A stretch of DNA of 64,000 nt, taken from assembly GCA_034003245.1 (NCBI GenBank), contig JAVEYY010000025.1, positions 9,150 to 73,149 on the forward strand, given 5' to 3'. Below, piece after piece: positions 34,642 through 43,634 of the stretch (position 1 is the first letter of the stretch; every line of letters begins with the position of its first letter). Below the pieces are notes generated by a model. It was not told the DNA's origin. It did not search any database and saw only the letters and a program-made list of their open reading frames with translations. This DNA comes from Perlabentimonas sp034003245. GTDB lineage: Bacteria > Bacteroidota > Bacteroidia > Bacteroidales > Tenuifilaceae. A program made the position numbers and the translations under genes.

Positions 34642-35124
34642 ATGAATTCTATTAATACTGTAAAACTCGATAAATTAAAGTTAATTCCATTTCAAGTATT
34701 ACCAATATTGTTCCTTATCGTTTATGTAATATTCCCAACCCACAACAGCACAGTCGATGGGTATGGGTATGCTTGTCATGTAAAATTTGGCGAAGCTCTT
34801 TTTCAATCGCATCACTTGCTTTACTCTTTTTTAGGGTACTTGTGGTACAACCTATTTGCTGTTTTGGGATTTAGTTTGGATGTGCTAAGTTCCCTAATTA
34901 TAATGAATGCTTTATCGGCTTCAGTTTCGCTGATGCTGTTGGGGTATATTCTAATGCATTTATTTGGCAACAATGCTAAAGTATTGTCGTGGATTTTTTT
35001 TGTAGGTTCCACATGGGGCGTAATGCGATTTGCTACTGAAAACGAGACCTACCTCGTGCCAATTGTGTTCTCTTTGGCAGGGAGTTTATTCTATTTAAAA
35101 TTACTTGAAATTCCAGAAAACTAA
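34642..35124 (+). pseudogene. GT-C-like membrane protein, 5' part of a frameshifted gene
   Basis: 160 aa with several transmembrane segments. The first periplasmic loop contains STVDGYGYACHVKFGEALFQ then HHLLYSFLGYLWYNLF, a pattern of GT-C-fold sugar transferase-like proteins. It stops at 35122-35124 while the protein logic continues in the next frame from about 35105 (start of the following entry). Deleting ten bases near 35102-35111 would give one continuous frame. The DNA is AT-rich compared with flanking genes. An authentic short protein is possible but less likely. Confidence 0.7.
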
Positions 35125-36175
35125 ATTTTTACTGCTTTCAGGTAGTTTAGCAGCGATAGCTTGTCTGTTTCACCAAATTCACGTTTTCTGGTGGTTGGCA
35201 CTATTTGTAGGGTTATTGCTGCAGCGAAAAATTATAAATGGTCTACTTTATGCTATTCCTGCACTAGTTGTACCTGTTGGATATATGCTAGCCGCTTTTG
35301 TTTACTACAGCATCCCAGTTGAATTTAATTCGTTTCTTCAGTTTGTACTTCGCGATTTTTACTCGGGCCATGCAAATATTGAAACTGGATTAACGGGTGT
35401 TTTATTTACTTCCATGAGTTTTTTTAGGACATTCCTTCAGGTTCATGGCTATATTTTTGTTCTATTAAAAAATCAACCATTTTATATCTTGGGTCTTGCA
35501 ATACCTTTCGTCTTTTTTTTAGCGGCTACTTTTTCCCTAAGGTCAATATCCTTTACTTTGAAAATTGATGCAAAAGCTTTCTTTACGCCGCATATTATTG
35601 CTTTTCTTCTTCATTTTATCTTTGCATTTATATCGATTGGAAATGCTGAGTTTATGGTAATGCTACCCTTTTTAATGGCGCTAACAATCCCATTTCTTGT
35701 TCCATCTGAAACAAGAGTAGTTTCGTATATTGCCTCTGGTATGTTAGTCTGGAATATTTTACTTGGTGTTTTGCCACTCCACACCTATGTGTTAGACTCG
35801 AGTTATATGGTAGCCAATAAAGTCCTTTATGCCGGCGATGATACTACACTTTTTATTTGCAACAACAAACCACACATCCAAAACATTGTACTCTACAATA
35901 GTGGTAAGAACCCTTTGAATCTAGTTTCGGGTATCAATAGTACTGATGAAACTAATTTAAAAGAGAGTATTGAATCCTTGTTAGAGCATGGAGTGGTAGT
36001 TTACACGGACTGTTTATATCGTCCAAAAACGCTTTCGCGAGCGAGTCTTTTAACCGGAAACAGAGACGATGTTTTTGAAGGATTTTCGTTGTTAAAGATC
36101 GACTCGGTTGAGACCATTTCGGGGCGGTACTACTTTGTACAGGTTGAAATGAATAAAGAAAACTCCACTTTTTAG
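35105..36175 (+). pseudogene. GT-C-like membrane protein, 3' part of a frameshifted gene
   Basis: 356 aa in the frame next to the preceding entry, overlapping it by 20 nt; the only start at the overlap is TTG, inside a continuing protein. It opens KFQKTKFLLLSGSLAAIACL then FHQIHVFWWLALFVGLL and holds about seven more membrane segments, followed by a soluble C-terminal part of roughly 120 residues. Together the two parts would make a protein of about 510 aa, a usual size for such transferases. Substrate unknown. A sequencing error remains possible. Confidence 0.7.
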
Positions 36176-36212
36176 GATTAGTAATTTTTGAAAGAATAAA
36201 CTCTTAGAATAA

Positions 36213-36345
36213 GTATTTGGCCTCGCTTTTAACCTCGGTTCAAGTATCCCAGAGAAACTAGTTCATTGTTTTAATCGCACACTAGTTTTACTCTTTTTCG
36301 GATACTTTTAGCACAACCTAGTTGCCATTTTGGGTGCAATTCTGT
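36213..36345 (+). pseudogene. Relic of a second copy of the preceding membrane protein gene
   Basis: The intergenic stretch after 36175 contains a decayed copy of positions about 34780-34870. Translated, 36276-36345 reads RTLVLLFFGYF, a stop, then HNLVAILGAIL, against HHLLYSFLGYLWYNLFAVLG in the upstream gene. At DNA level the aligned bases around ACTCTTTTT, CACAACCTAGTTG and ATTTTGGG are largely the same. The match weakens upstream, where VFGLAFNLGS recalls KFGEALFQSH. Not translatable as a gene. Confidence 0.65.
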
Positions 36346-36369
36346 TTTTTTTATGTATTGGGTGCTGTA

Positions 36370-38292
36370 TTATAATCTCTCAAATAATCCATATATAATT
36401 GGATTTCCTTCTCTTAAGGATATTGTAAAGTCATCTATTACAATGCTTTTTTTGCCTTTATTCCAAATATATATCTTGACAATTATGTCATTGTATTTAA
36501 GGTGAATGTCCGACAACTTAATGGAGTGATGCACTGTTGTCCAGCCCGATTTTTGCTGCTGGGGTAAGATAAACTCGTTGAAATTTGCTCCACCCCAGTA
36601 AATGGTTTTCCCATTAGATTCTAATGAAGCAACTAAAACCGCTTCGAAATCGCCTTTAGATTTTACTTTTACAGATATATCAATATAGTTATTCTCATTT
36701 TGCATAATCTCATCAAGTGCTATCGTAAATGATGGTCCCCATTCTGCACCGTCATTTATTAGATAAGCATTTTCATTCGAAGAGTCATTGGTAGAAATTA
36801 TATTTACTGTGTCAATCGAATTCCAGCTTTTAGGTATACCTGAGTCGAAACTCAGGTAACTAATTGTGTTTTTTGTGTTACCGGTTTGTGTTGAAAATAG
36901 GTAAGTTGTACCTCCTATATAGTTGTTTTGAACCTCAATACTCGGGTAATAATCCTGGATTAGAGGTACCACATTTGGTGCGACTGAAGACAAGCATCCC
37001 AAGAATAGCTTACTGTATTTATCCTTTCCCGTTTCAAGAAAACTCTTAAATTCCTTTATGTTCTGAAAAGAGTTGGAGTAATTTACAAAACCTGTATCAA
37101 TATTTAGTTTGGCGATGTAATAGTCCGAGATTTTATTATGGGAGTTAATTATATACACAACATCACTGTGGTCCTTTTTAATATTCTTGTAATCTACCAG
37201 AATGTGCTCATATGCAGATTTGTAAAACAGGGTGTAGTGTTTTCTACTATAAATCAAGGTTAATGAATTGGTTAGAAGGATTAAGGACACAAGTAATAAA
37301 TTGATTTTAACGCTCTGTTTCTTAATGATTCCATATAGTGTAAAAAATAGTAATGGGAAACTAAATATCAATACCGAGTATTGGAGTACAGCGCTAACAT
37401 AACGAGAATAGAAAAATCCTATTAAAAATGGAGTAATAAACCATGCAAACGACAGCGCTATCAACTTTAAGTTAACCTCCTCTTTCTTCAGATAGAATAG
37501 CCCAAATAGAACTAACCCAATGGCTATGATTATAACAAGTAGCGAATAGTTAAATATGTAGCATAAAAACTCAATAAGAAAATCATTATGGGGCCTCCCC
37601 AACCAACCTTCAACGCCTCCTATACTTAACTGATAGAAAAATATTTTTAAATGTGGAATATATAGGATGAAGATTATCAGAACAGATGCTAAATACTTAA
37701 TCAAATGTTTTCGTGGGATATAAAAAATACCGCTTATACCTACAATTGCAGCAAATAGTAAGCTGAAATGATGATTATAGGCACATAAAGATGCTGATAG
37801 TATAAACAGCACACTATTTCTACCAAAATTCTTGTGTGGACTCATTATAAGATTACTCCAGAAATGAATCATAAGCAGCGAAAATAGCAATCCGCTTATA
37901 TATGGTCGGGCAATTTGACTATACATTATCGCAAACTGAATGCTGGCAACATATGCAGCAGAAAGTAGCCCAACGGTATCATTGAACCACTTTTGCCCGA
38001 TATGATAGATTAGGTAAACCGACAAGACCCCAAAAAGAGAGAAAGGTAATTTTACAATCCATTCCTCATATCCGAATAATTTTGTCCAATAATATAGAAA
38101 AACCTGAATTCCAGCGGGATGTCCATCTGTTTTTACACCGCTCTCAATTAGTTCAGAAAAACTATCAAAGTTTAATCGAAACAGTGCGCTAAACTCATCA
38201 TGAGTAAAAGGAATTTTTAAATAGTTATAAAATCTAAGAACGATGGCAATAAAGAGAATTAGTAATAATATAGCTTTATTTGTCAGTTTCAT
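36370..38292 (-). CDS. GT39-like multi-pass glycosyltransferase with C-terminal soluble domain
   Basis: 640 aa. Some eleven transmembrane segments fill residues 5-345, and the first loop has PFTHDEFSALFRL with the acidic motif of GT-C transferases that use polyprenyl-phosphate sugars. A later QIARPYISG resembles the family as well. Residues 350-480 look like a soluble alpha/beta part. Residues 490-635 look like a beta-sandwich resembling carbohydrate-binding modules (VKVKSKGDFEAVLVASLE, IVIDDFTISLREG). AT-rich compared with its neighbours. It lies between ftsZ and the relic. No sugar-specific partner genes are nearby, so the substrate is unknown. Confidence 0.78.
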   Translation of the reverse strand: MKLTNKAILLLILFIAIVLRFYNYLKIPFTHDEFSALFRLNFDSFSELIESGVKTDGHPAGIQVFLYYWTKLFGYEEWIVKLPFSLFGVLSVYLIYHIGQKWFNDTVGLLSAAYVASIQFAIMYSQIARPYISGLLFSLLMIHFWSNLIMSPHKNFGRNSVLFILSASLCAYNHHFSLLFAAIVGISGIFYIPRKHLIKYLASVLIIFILYIPHLKIFFYQLSIGGVEGWLGRPHNDFLIEFLCYIFNYSLLVIIIAIGLVLFGLFYLKKEEVNLKLIALSFAWFITPFLIGFFYSRYVSAVLQYSVLIFSFPLLFFTLYGIIKKQSVKINLLLVSLILLTNSLTLIYSRKHYTLFYKSAYEHILVDYKNIKKDHSDVVYIINSHNKISDYYIAKLNIDTGFVNYSNSFQNIKEFKSFLETGKDKYSKLFLGCLSSVAPNVVPLIQDYYPSIEVQNNYIGGTTYLFSTQTGNTKNTISYLSFDSGIPKSWNSIDTVNIISTNDSSNENAYLINDGAEWGPSFTIALDEIMQNENNYIDISVKVKSKGDFEAVLVASLESNGKTIYWGGANFNEFILPQQQKSGWTTVHHSIKLSDIHLKYNDIIVKIYIWNKGKKSIVIDDFTISLREGNPIIYGLFERL

Positions 38293-38504
38293 TCTTTTTG
38301 ATTTTGGTTCCCATTTATTGCACTAATGATGACCTCAATGAATTGAATGTAAAAGTGAGTTTGAAATTCAGGTTACATACCTTTACCAAAGTCTCAAAAT
38401 GGTTTTAAAATTTGTAAAATATAACACCGTGCGCAGCCCAATCTGCACATACATCTTTAGACTACCCATTTCTATACTCTTACTAAAGAATCGTTTTGCT
38501 ACTG

Positions 38505-39983
38505 CTAATCTACATTGTCGTGTAGGTACGCATTGTCATTCCGTAGGAAAATATCGCCGTCCTCTTGATTTAGCGTGTATCGCGATACATTTGGCTTTTT
38601 GGAGATGATGGTGTCATCGAGTTTAATGTTCTTACGCTTGTAGGCGGGAATTTTTTCCAGCTGATCGAACGACTCCTTTGCAGGGATTGGTGTTGGTTCG
38701 GAGCGAACTACTTGCCCCCTTGTTGCTGGTGCAGCCTCCTTTGGTTTTGATTTTACGGTGGAAACCTGAAAATCGAGCTCGTCATCGGTGTTGGACTGGG
38801 GCTTTAGGTCGTACAGCTTATCGCTCTGGTCAAGATCGAACTCAATCATTCGTTGCCACTGGTCGGTTTTGGTTTTTTCCCTTTTTGGCGGCGCTGCGGG
38901 CTTATCTTTTACCTCGAATAGGGGCTGATTTACCTCGCGATTGGTAGATTTGTTTCCATCCAAAGGAATAACATCAACCTTTTTCTTGCGAGCGTAAAGT
39001 TCTGGGATGCTGTTTGTGCCAAAACCTGTGGCAATAATGGTTACGTTCAGCTTCTCTTCCAGTCGTTCGTCGGTGCCGTTACCCCAAATCAGGTCGGCAT
39101 CCTCGCCTGCGGCTGCTTGGATATAATCGGTAATCTGACCAATCTCGTCCATGGTAATTTCATGGATACCAGAAGTTACGTTAAGCAGGATATTGCGAGC
39201 TCCCGAAATATCGTTGTTGTTAAGCAATGGCGACGAGAGAGCCTCTTCAACAGCCTTTATCGCCCTGTTTTCGCCCGATGCCGTGGCCGAGCCCATAATG
39301 GCAACTCCGCTGTTAGCCATAACGGTTTCAACATCGGCAAAGTCAACATTTATATATCCGTGAACCGTAATTATTTCGGCAATACCCTTTGCTGCTATGG
39401 CCAGCACATCGTCGGCTTTTGAGAATGCCTCAGAAATCTTCAAATCGCCGTAAATTTCTCTTATCTTCTCATTGTTGATAACCAGCAATGAGTCAACATG
39501 TTTTTCCAACTCCTCAATTCCCTCCATGGCCTGGGCAATACGGCGCTTTCCCTCGTTGCGGAAGGGGATGGTGACAATGGCCACGGTTAATAATCCCAGC
39601 TCCTTTGCCGCCTTGGCGATTATAGGAGCCGCTCCAGTACCAGTGCCTCCACCCATTCCGGCAGTAACAAACGCCATCTTTGTGCCATCGGAAAGGGCGT
39701 CAATCACATCTTGTATGTTTTCAATGGCGGCTTGCTTGCCAATTTCGGGTTTGTTACCAGCTCCACGCCCCTCTGTAAGCGAGGAGCCCAGCTGAATTTT
39801 GGTTTGCACTGGGCTATTTTCAAGGGCTTGACCATCGGTGTTGCACACCACAAAATCAACATCCTTAATGCCCAGCTTAAACATGTGGTTTACGGCATTG
39901 CCTCCGCCGCCTCCTACACCAATAACCTTGATGATAGATTCTTTGTACGTTGGCAAATCGAATGGTATTAGCTCTTCGTTCAT
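38505..39983 (-). CDS. ftsZ: Cell division protein FtsZ
   Basis: Tubulin-like GTPase that forms the Z ring at midcell, 492 aa. The GTP-binding signature GGGTGTG is at residues 111-117 in AFVTAGMGGGTGTGAAP; the synergy loop NVDFADVETVM follows. An unstructured linker of about 150 residues, rich in Lys, Pro and Glu, leads to the C-terminal peptide NDNAYLHDNVD, the membrane-tether binding tail in this phylum. Last gene of the division cluster, 56 nt after ftsA. The roughly 210 nt downstream, up to the glycosyltransferase, hold no gene or clear terminator. Confidence 0.97.
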   Translation of the reverse strand: MNEELIPFDLPTYKESIIKVIGVGGGGGNAVNHMFKLGIKDVDFVVCNTDGQALENSPVQTKIQLGSSLTEGRGAGNKPEIGKQAAIENIQDVIDALSDGTKMAFVTAGMGGGTGTGAAPIIAKAAKELGLLTVAIVTIPFRNEGKRRIAQAMEGIEELEKHVDSLLVINNEKIREIYGDLKISEAFSKADDVLAIAAKGIAEIITVHGYINVDFADVETVMANSGVAIMGSATASGENRAIKAVEEALSSPLLNNNDISGARNILLNVTSGIHEITMDEIGQITDYIQAAAGEDADLIWGNGTDERLEEKLNVTIIATGFGTNSIPELYARKKKVDVIPLDGNKSTNREVNQPLFEVKDKPAAPPKREKTKTDQWQRMIEFDLDQSDKLYDLKPQSNTDDELDFQVSTVKSKPKEAAPATRGQVVRSEPTPIPAKESFDQLEKIPAYKRKNIKLDDTIISKKPNVSRYTLNQEDGDIFLRNDNAYLHDNVD

Positions 39984-40039
39984 GGCCTTGTAATTTATTT
40001 CGTTCTTCTACAGTTGATCCTTTTTAATCGCCTTTGGGG

Positions 40040-41350
40040 CTACATTACGGTATCGTTTTCCTCGAAAATCTCGGTGAATTTGCGCTTAAATTTATCGAGC
40101 AAATTGCTCTTTTTTATCTCCTTAGGCATAATTGTTTCCTTAACCGCTGGTTCTCCGTTTTCTTCACTCTCATTGTTTAACCTACTGCATGTTTCCATTT
40201 GCTCAATACCCTTAAGCACAAGACCAATGGCGGTGGAGTAGGTGGGTGAGTTCACCTCCTCGTCGGAGTCGGCAGTAAGGTGCTCGTTGGGGTATCCAAT
40301 GCGTACATCAAAACCAGTTTTAAACTTCACCAGTTGCGATAAATGACGGAGCAAAGCACCGCCACCGGTTAGGACTATCCCAGCGCTCATCTTATCGGCA
40401 AAGCCTGAGTTTTCAATCTCAAAGGCTACGTAGTCGATAATCTCTTCCATCCGGCTTTGGATGATGTAGGCCAGACTTTTGAACGAGATCTCCTTGGGTT
40501 CTCGCCCGCTAATACCGGGGATTGTTACAATTTTATCTTCAGGTGCAATATCGCCAAGGGCTGATCCAAATTGCACTTTTAGCTGCTCTGCCTGACGTTG
40601 TAAGATGGAGCATCCCTCTTTTATGTCGTTGGTTATTACGTTTCCGCCAAAGGGGATTACAGCCGTGTGGCGAACTATGCCATCGAAGAAAACGGCCACA
40701 TCGGTTGTGCCCCCACCAATGTCGACCAGAACTACACCCGCCTCCTTCTCGTCCTCGGTTAAAACAGCCTCGGCTGAGGCTAGTGGTTCGAGAATAAGAT
40801 CGTTAACAACCAGATCGACCCGATTAACGCATTTTTCGATATTTTTGGCCGAGGCAGTTTGTCCAATCACAATGTGGAAGTTAGCCTCGAGCCTCTTGCC
40901 CGACATGCCAATTGGGTTTTTTATGGCACCCTCATTGTCGACAATGAAATTTTGTGGCAATACATGCAGAATCTCCTCGCCAATCTCGGTGGGGATTTTA
41001 TACATGTCCTCAATGAGTTTTTGCACATCGTCAAACTTAATGACATCATTTTGCGGGTCGAGGTTGATGTAACCACGGTTGCGCACGCTGCGGATGTGCT
41101 GTCCGGCAATCCCTACGTATACGTCGTTGAAAACTACTCCAGATTTCATCTGTACATCCTCCACGGTGCGCTGAATTGAGGCTACGGTTTCCTCAATGTT
41201 CAGAACCACTCCGCGCTTTATACCCGTCGACTGGGCTTTGCTGTGTGAAACGATCTGGAGTTTTCCATTGGGAGATTTTTTGCCAATAATGGATATAACC
41301 TTGGTTGTTCCAAGATCAATTGCTGCTACATACTCGGTTTGTTGTGCCAT
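40040..41350 (-). CDS. ftsA: Cell division protein FtsA
   Basis: Actin-like ATPase that tethers FtsZ to the membrane, 436 aa. It begins with the phosphate-1 region VAAIDLGTTKVISIIGKK, and the phosphate-2 region VVLVDIGGGTTDVAVF is intact. The C-terminus ends in a predicted amphipathic helix (SNLLDKFKRKFTEIFEE) for membrane binding. It lies between ftsQ (4 nt) and ftsZ (56 nt). Confidence 0.96.
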   Translation of the reverse strand: MAQQTEYVAAIDLGTTKVISIIGKKSPNGKLQIVSHSKAQSTGIKRGVVLNIEETVASIQRTVEDVQMKSGVVFNDVYVGIAGQHIRSVRNRGYINLDPQNDVIKFDDVQKLIEDMYKIPTEIGEEILHVLPQNFIVDNEGAIKNPIGMSGKRLEANFHIVIGQTASAKNIEKCVNRVDLVVNDLILEPLASAEAVLTEDEKEAGVVLVDIGGGTTDVAVFFDGIVRHTAVIPFGGNVITNDIKEGCSILQRQAEQLKVQFGSALGDIAPEDKIVTIPGISGREPKEISFKSLAYIIQSRMEEIIDYVAFEIENSGFADKMSAGIVLTGGGALLRHLSQLVKFKTGFDVRIGYPNEHLTADSDEEVNSPTYSTAIGLVLKGIEQMETCSRLNNESEENGEPAVKETIMPKEIKKSNLLDKFKRKFTEIFEENDTVM

Positions 41351-41354
41351 AATA

Positions 41355-42161
41355 TTATCGTTTTGTACATACTACTTGATTGCTATACTTTAGGTTAATC
41401 TGCTTGTATTTGTTCCAACCCTCCTCGGGGAGTGCCCTCTCGTAAAAGAGTTTTAGCTTGGCTAGTTTAGTTTCATAATCGTTTAAATCGCCCAGGATAA
41501 TTGTATGTGGTCCTATCCTTGGAATGAGCTCAATGTTATTCGGATTATCAACATACACCTGTGTTATTTGGGCTTTCCAAAAGGGATCGCTGGTGACAAA
41601 CTGTGCAAATTCGTAGAGTTTGCAGATAAGTGGACTACTCTCGTTAACCTTTTGCCCAGACCATTTCATTACTTCTAAATTGGGTTCGAGATCGAAAGGC
41701 TCTACAATATTTCCGTTAACAACAAGTACATGCGATGTGAACTTGCTCGAAAGGGGCAGTATTTGACCCTCGGTATCGATATAGTAGCTTTGACCGTAGC
41801 GATTAATAACCCGCATTATTGGTTTGCGCTGTTCAATGTCGATGGATAGCTTCCCGTTGATGGTTTTGTAGGCTTCGGCCCGTTTAACCGCTTGCATGGT
41901 GGCTAATTGCTGCTCGATGGCGTGAGTATTAATCATCGAAATTGGGATTCCGATCAGGTTAGAGTAATTCCGCTCAATTATTTTTAGAACATCGGCCTTG
42001 GTTACAAATGCATTGTTTAGGCTGTCGGCAATGGAGACGCTGATGGCTGTGCAGTTAACTAGGCTCGACTTGCTCTTGGCAAATGCCAAGGCAGCCACAA
42101 GGTAGCTAACAACCAGCAGCCACTTAGTGAAGTTCCATAATGCCGTTTTCCAAGCCTTCAT
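41355..42161 (-). CDS. ftsQ: Cell division protein FtsQ
   Basis: Bitopic inner-membrane scaffold of the divisome. The ATG at 42161 (MKAWKTALWNF) is preferred because it lies one base after the murC stop; a start 36 nt upstream would overlap murC. 268 aa: short cytosolic segment, one membrane segment (WLLVVSYLVAALAF), then a POTRA-like region and a periplasmic domain. Sequence conservation is low, as is normal for FtsQ; position and topology support the call. Confidence 0.88.
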   Translation of the reverse strand: MKAWKTALWNFTKWLLVVSYLVAALAFAKSKSSLVNCTAISVSIADSLNNAFVTKADVLKIIERNYSNLIGIPISMINTHAIEQQLATMQAVKRAEAYKTINGKLSIDIEQRKPIMRVINRYGQSYYIDTEGQILPLSSKFTSHVLVVNGNIVEPFDLEPNLEVMKWSGQKVNESSPLICKLYEFAQFVTSDPFWKAQITQVYVDNPNNIELIPRIGPHTIILGDLNDYETKLAKLKLFYERALPEEGWNKYKQINLKYSNQVVCTKR

Positions 42162-42162
42162 G

Positions 42163-43557
42163 CTATTTGCCCTCCCTTTTGCTAAGCAATTCCACAATCT
42201 TTGGCACCTCGCGATCGATATTTCCAGCGCCCATTGTTACCAGAACATCGAGTTTCAGTTTGTTTAGTAAATTCTGCAATTCACCAAGCTTGCACATGTG
42301 TTTGTTCGAGCATATTACTCTATCCATAATAATTTGTGATGAAATACCCGGAATTGGTAGTTCACGTGCGGGATAGATATCTAGAAGAATTAGCTCATCG
42401 AGCAAGCTCAAACTTTCTGCAAACTCAGAGTAAAAATCTCGGGTGCGCGTGTACAAATGGGGCTGAAAAATGCCTGTTATTTTCCGAAGTGGAAACATCT
42501 CCCTAACCGAGTTCACTGCTGCCCTTATCTCTTCAGGGTGATGCGCGTAATCGTCGATATAAACCGTTTTGCCTACATGCTGAATGTCGAATCGGCGGGC
42601 AATGCCCTTGAAGGTTTTTAAGCCTTGCTTTAGTATTTCAGGGTTAATGCCCCATGAGAGAGCTGCTGCCGACGCGGCAACCGAATTCTCCACGTTATAC
42701 TTGCCCGGAATGCCCAGGGAAATTCCCTCGATTAGTCCAAATGGCGTCTGCAAGTCGAAAGTGTAGTATCCATTGGAATTGTGGATGCTTTTAAGGCAGA
42801 AATCAGCTGCTTGAGTGATAGAATAAGTATATGTCTTTATGTCGTTTCTTAAAGCTGCAATTTCCTCTAAGCCCTTCTTTATGATTAGCGTTCCGTTAGG
42901 CTCAACTTTGTTGATAAAATCAACAAAGGCTTGCTTAACCTGATTGTGATTGTTGTATATATCAAGATGATCGGCATCAATTGATGTTACAATAGCCAGT
43001 TGAGGGGTAAGGCTCAAAAAACTACGATCGAATTCGTCGGCCTCAACAACCAGTCTCTTTTGATCCTTATCGGAAAGGATTAGGTTGCTGGCGTAGTTTT
43101 TCGAAATTCCGCCCAGAAAAGCATTGCAACCCTCGGGAGTGGAGTTTAAAAGATGCGCGAGCATGGTTGAAGTGCTTGTTTTACCATGAGTTCCTGCAAC
43201 TGCAGCTGTTTGGTAGCTGCTTGCAATTAATCCTAAAACTTTTGCCCTTTTTTGTATGGTGAAACGGTTGGCCTCAAAATATTGCAGCTGATTATGATCC
43301 TTTGGTACAGCGGGTGTGTAAACAACAAGAGTTGAATTTCTATCCTCAATGAATTCTGTAGGGATACTCTTTATGTCGTCGGTGAAAGTAGCCGAAATTC
43401 CTTCGCTAATGAGTTCAGCTGTGAGGGGCGATGGAGTGGAGTCGTAACCAGCAACTTTTAGGCCTCGATATGCGAAATATCTGGCTAAGGCGCTCATACC
43501 AATGCCGCCAATTCCTATTAAGTAAACTTGCCTAATATTGCCTGTTTCTAAACTCAT
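42163..43557 (-). CDS. murC: UDP-N-acetylmuramate--L-alanine ligase
   Basis: ATP-dependent ligase that adds L-Ala to UDP-MurNAc, 464 aa. The N-terminal nucleotide fold has VYLIGIGGIGMSALA; the ATP site is AGTHGKTSTSTMLAHLL; later come VVEADEFDRSF and DDYAHHPEEIRA. The three-domain Mur ligase length is normal. It is 77 nt after murG and one base before ftsQ. Confidence 0.97.
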   Translation of the reverse strand: MSLETGNIRQVYLIGIGGIGMSALARYFAYRGLKVAGYDSTPSPLTAELISEGISATFTDDIKSIPTEFIEDRNSTLVVYTPAVPKDHNQLQYFEANRFTIQKRAKVLGLIASSYQTAAVAGTHGKTSTSTMLAHLLNSTPEGCNAFLGGISKNYASNLILSDKDQKRLVVEADEFDRSFLSLTPQLAIVTSIDADHLDIYNNHNQVKQAFVDFINKVEPNGTLIIKKGLEEIAALRNDIKTYTYSITQAADFCLKSIHNSNGYYTFDLQTPFGLIEGISLGIPGKYNVENSVAASAAALSWGINPEILKQGLKTFKGIARRFDIQHVGKTVYIDDYAHHPEEIRAAVNSVREMFPLRKITGIFQPHLYTRTRDFYSEFAESLSLLDELILLDIYPARELPIPGISSQIIMDRVICSNKHMCKLGELQNLLNKLKLDVLVTMGAGNIDREVPKIVELLSKREGK

Positions 43558-43634
43558 AATTACACCAAAGGTTTATTGCTGTTTTGAATTCCCCAAGGAA
43601 TTCAGTTTAAAGTTATTACAAAGATTTCAACATA

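Noticed and set aside
35100..35125. Programmed ribosomal frameshift in the GT-C-like gene
   Set aside because: No X-XXY-YYZ heptamer, no downstream stem and a relic copy nearby; mutation or error is simpler.
34400..38504. Mobile element or prophage in the AT-rich stretch
   Set aside because: No transposase, integrase, terminal repeats or target duplications were seen; only composition and broken synteny point to insertion.
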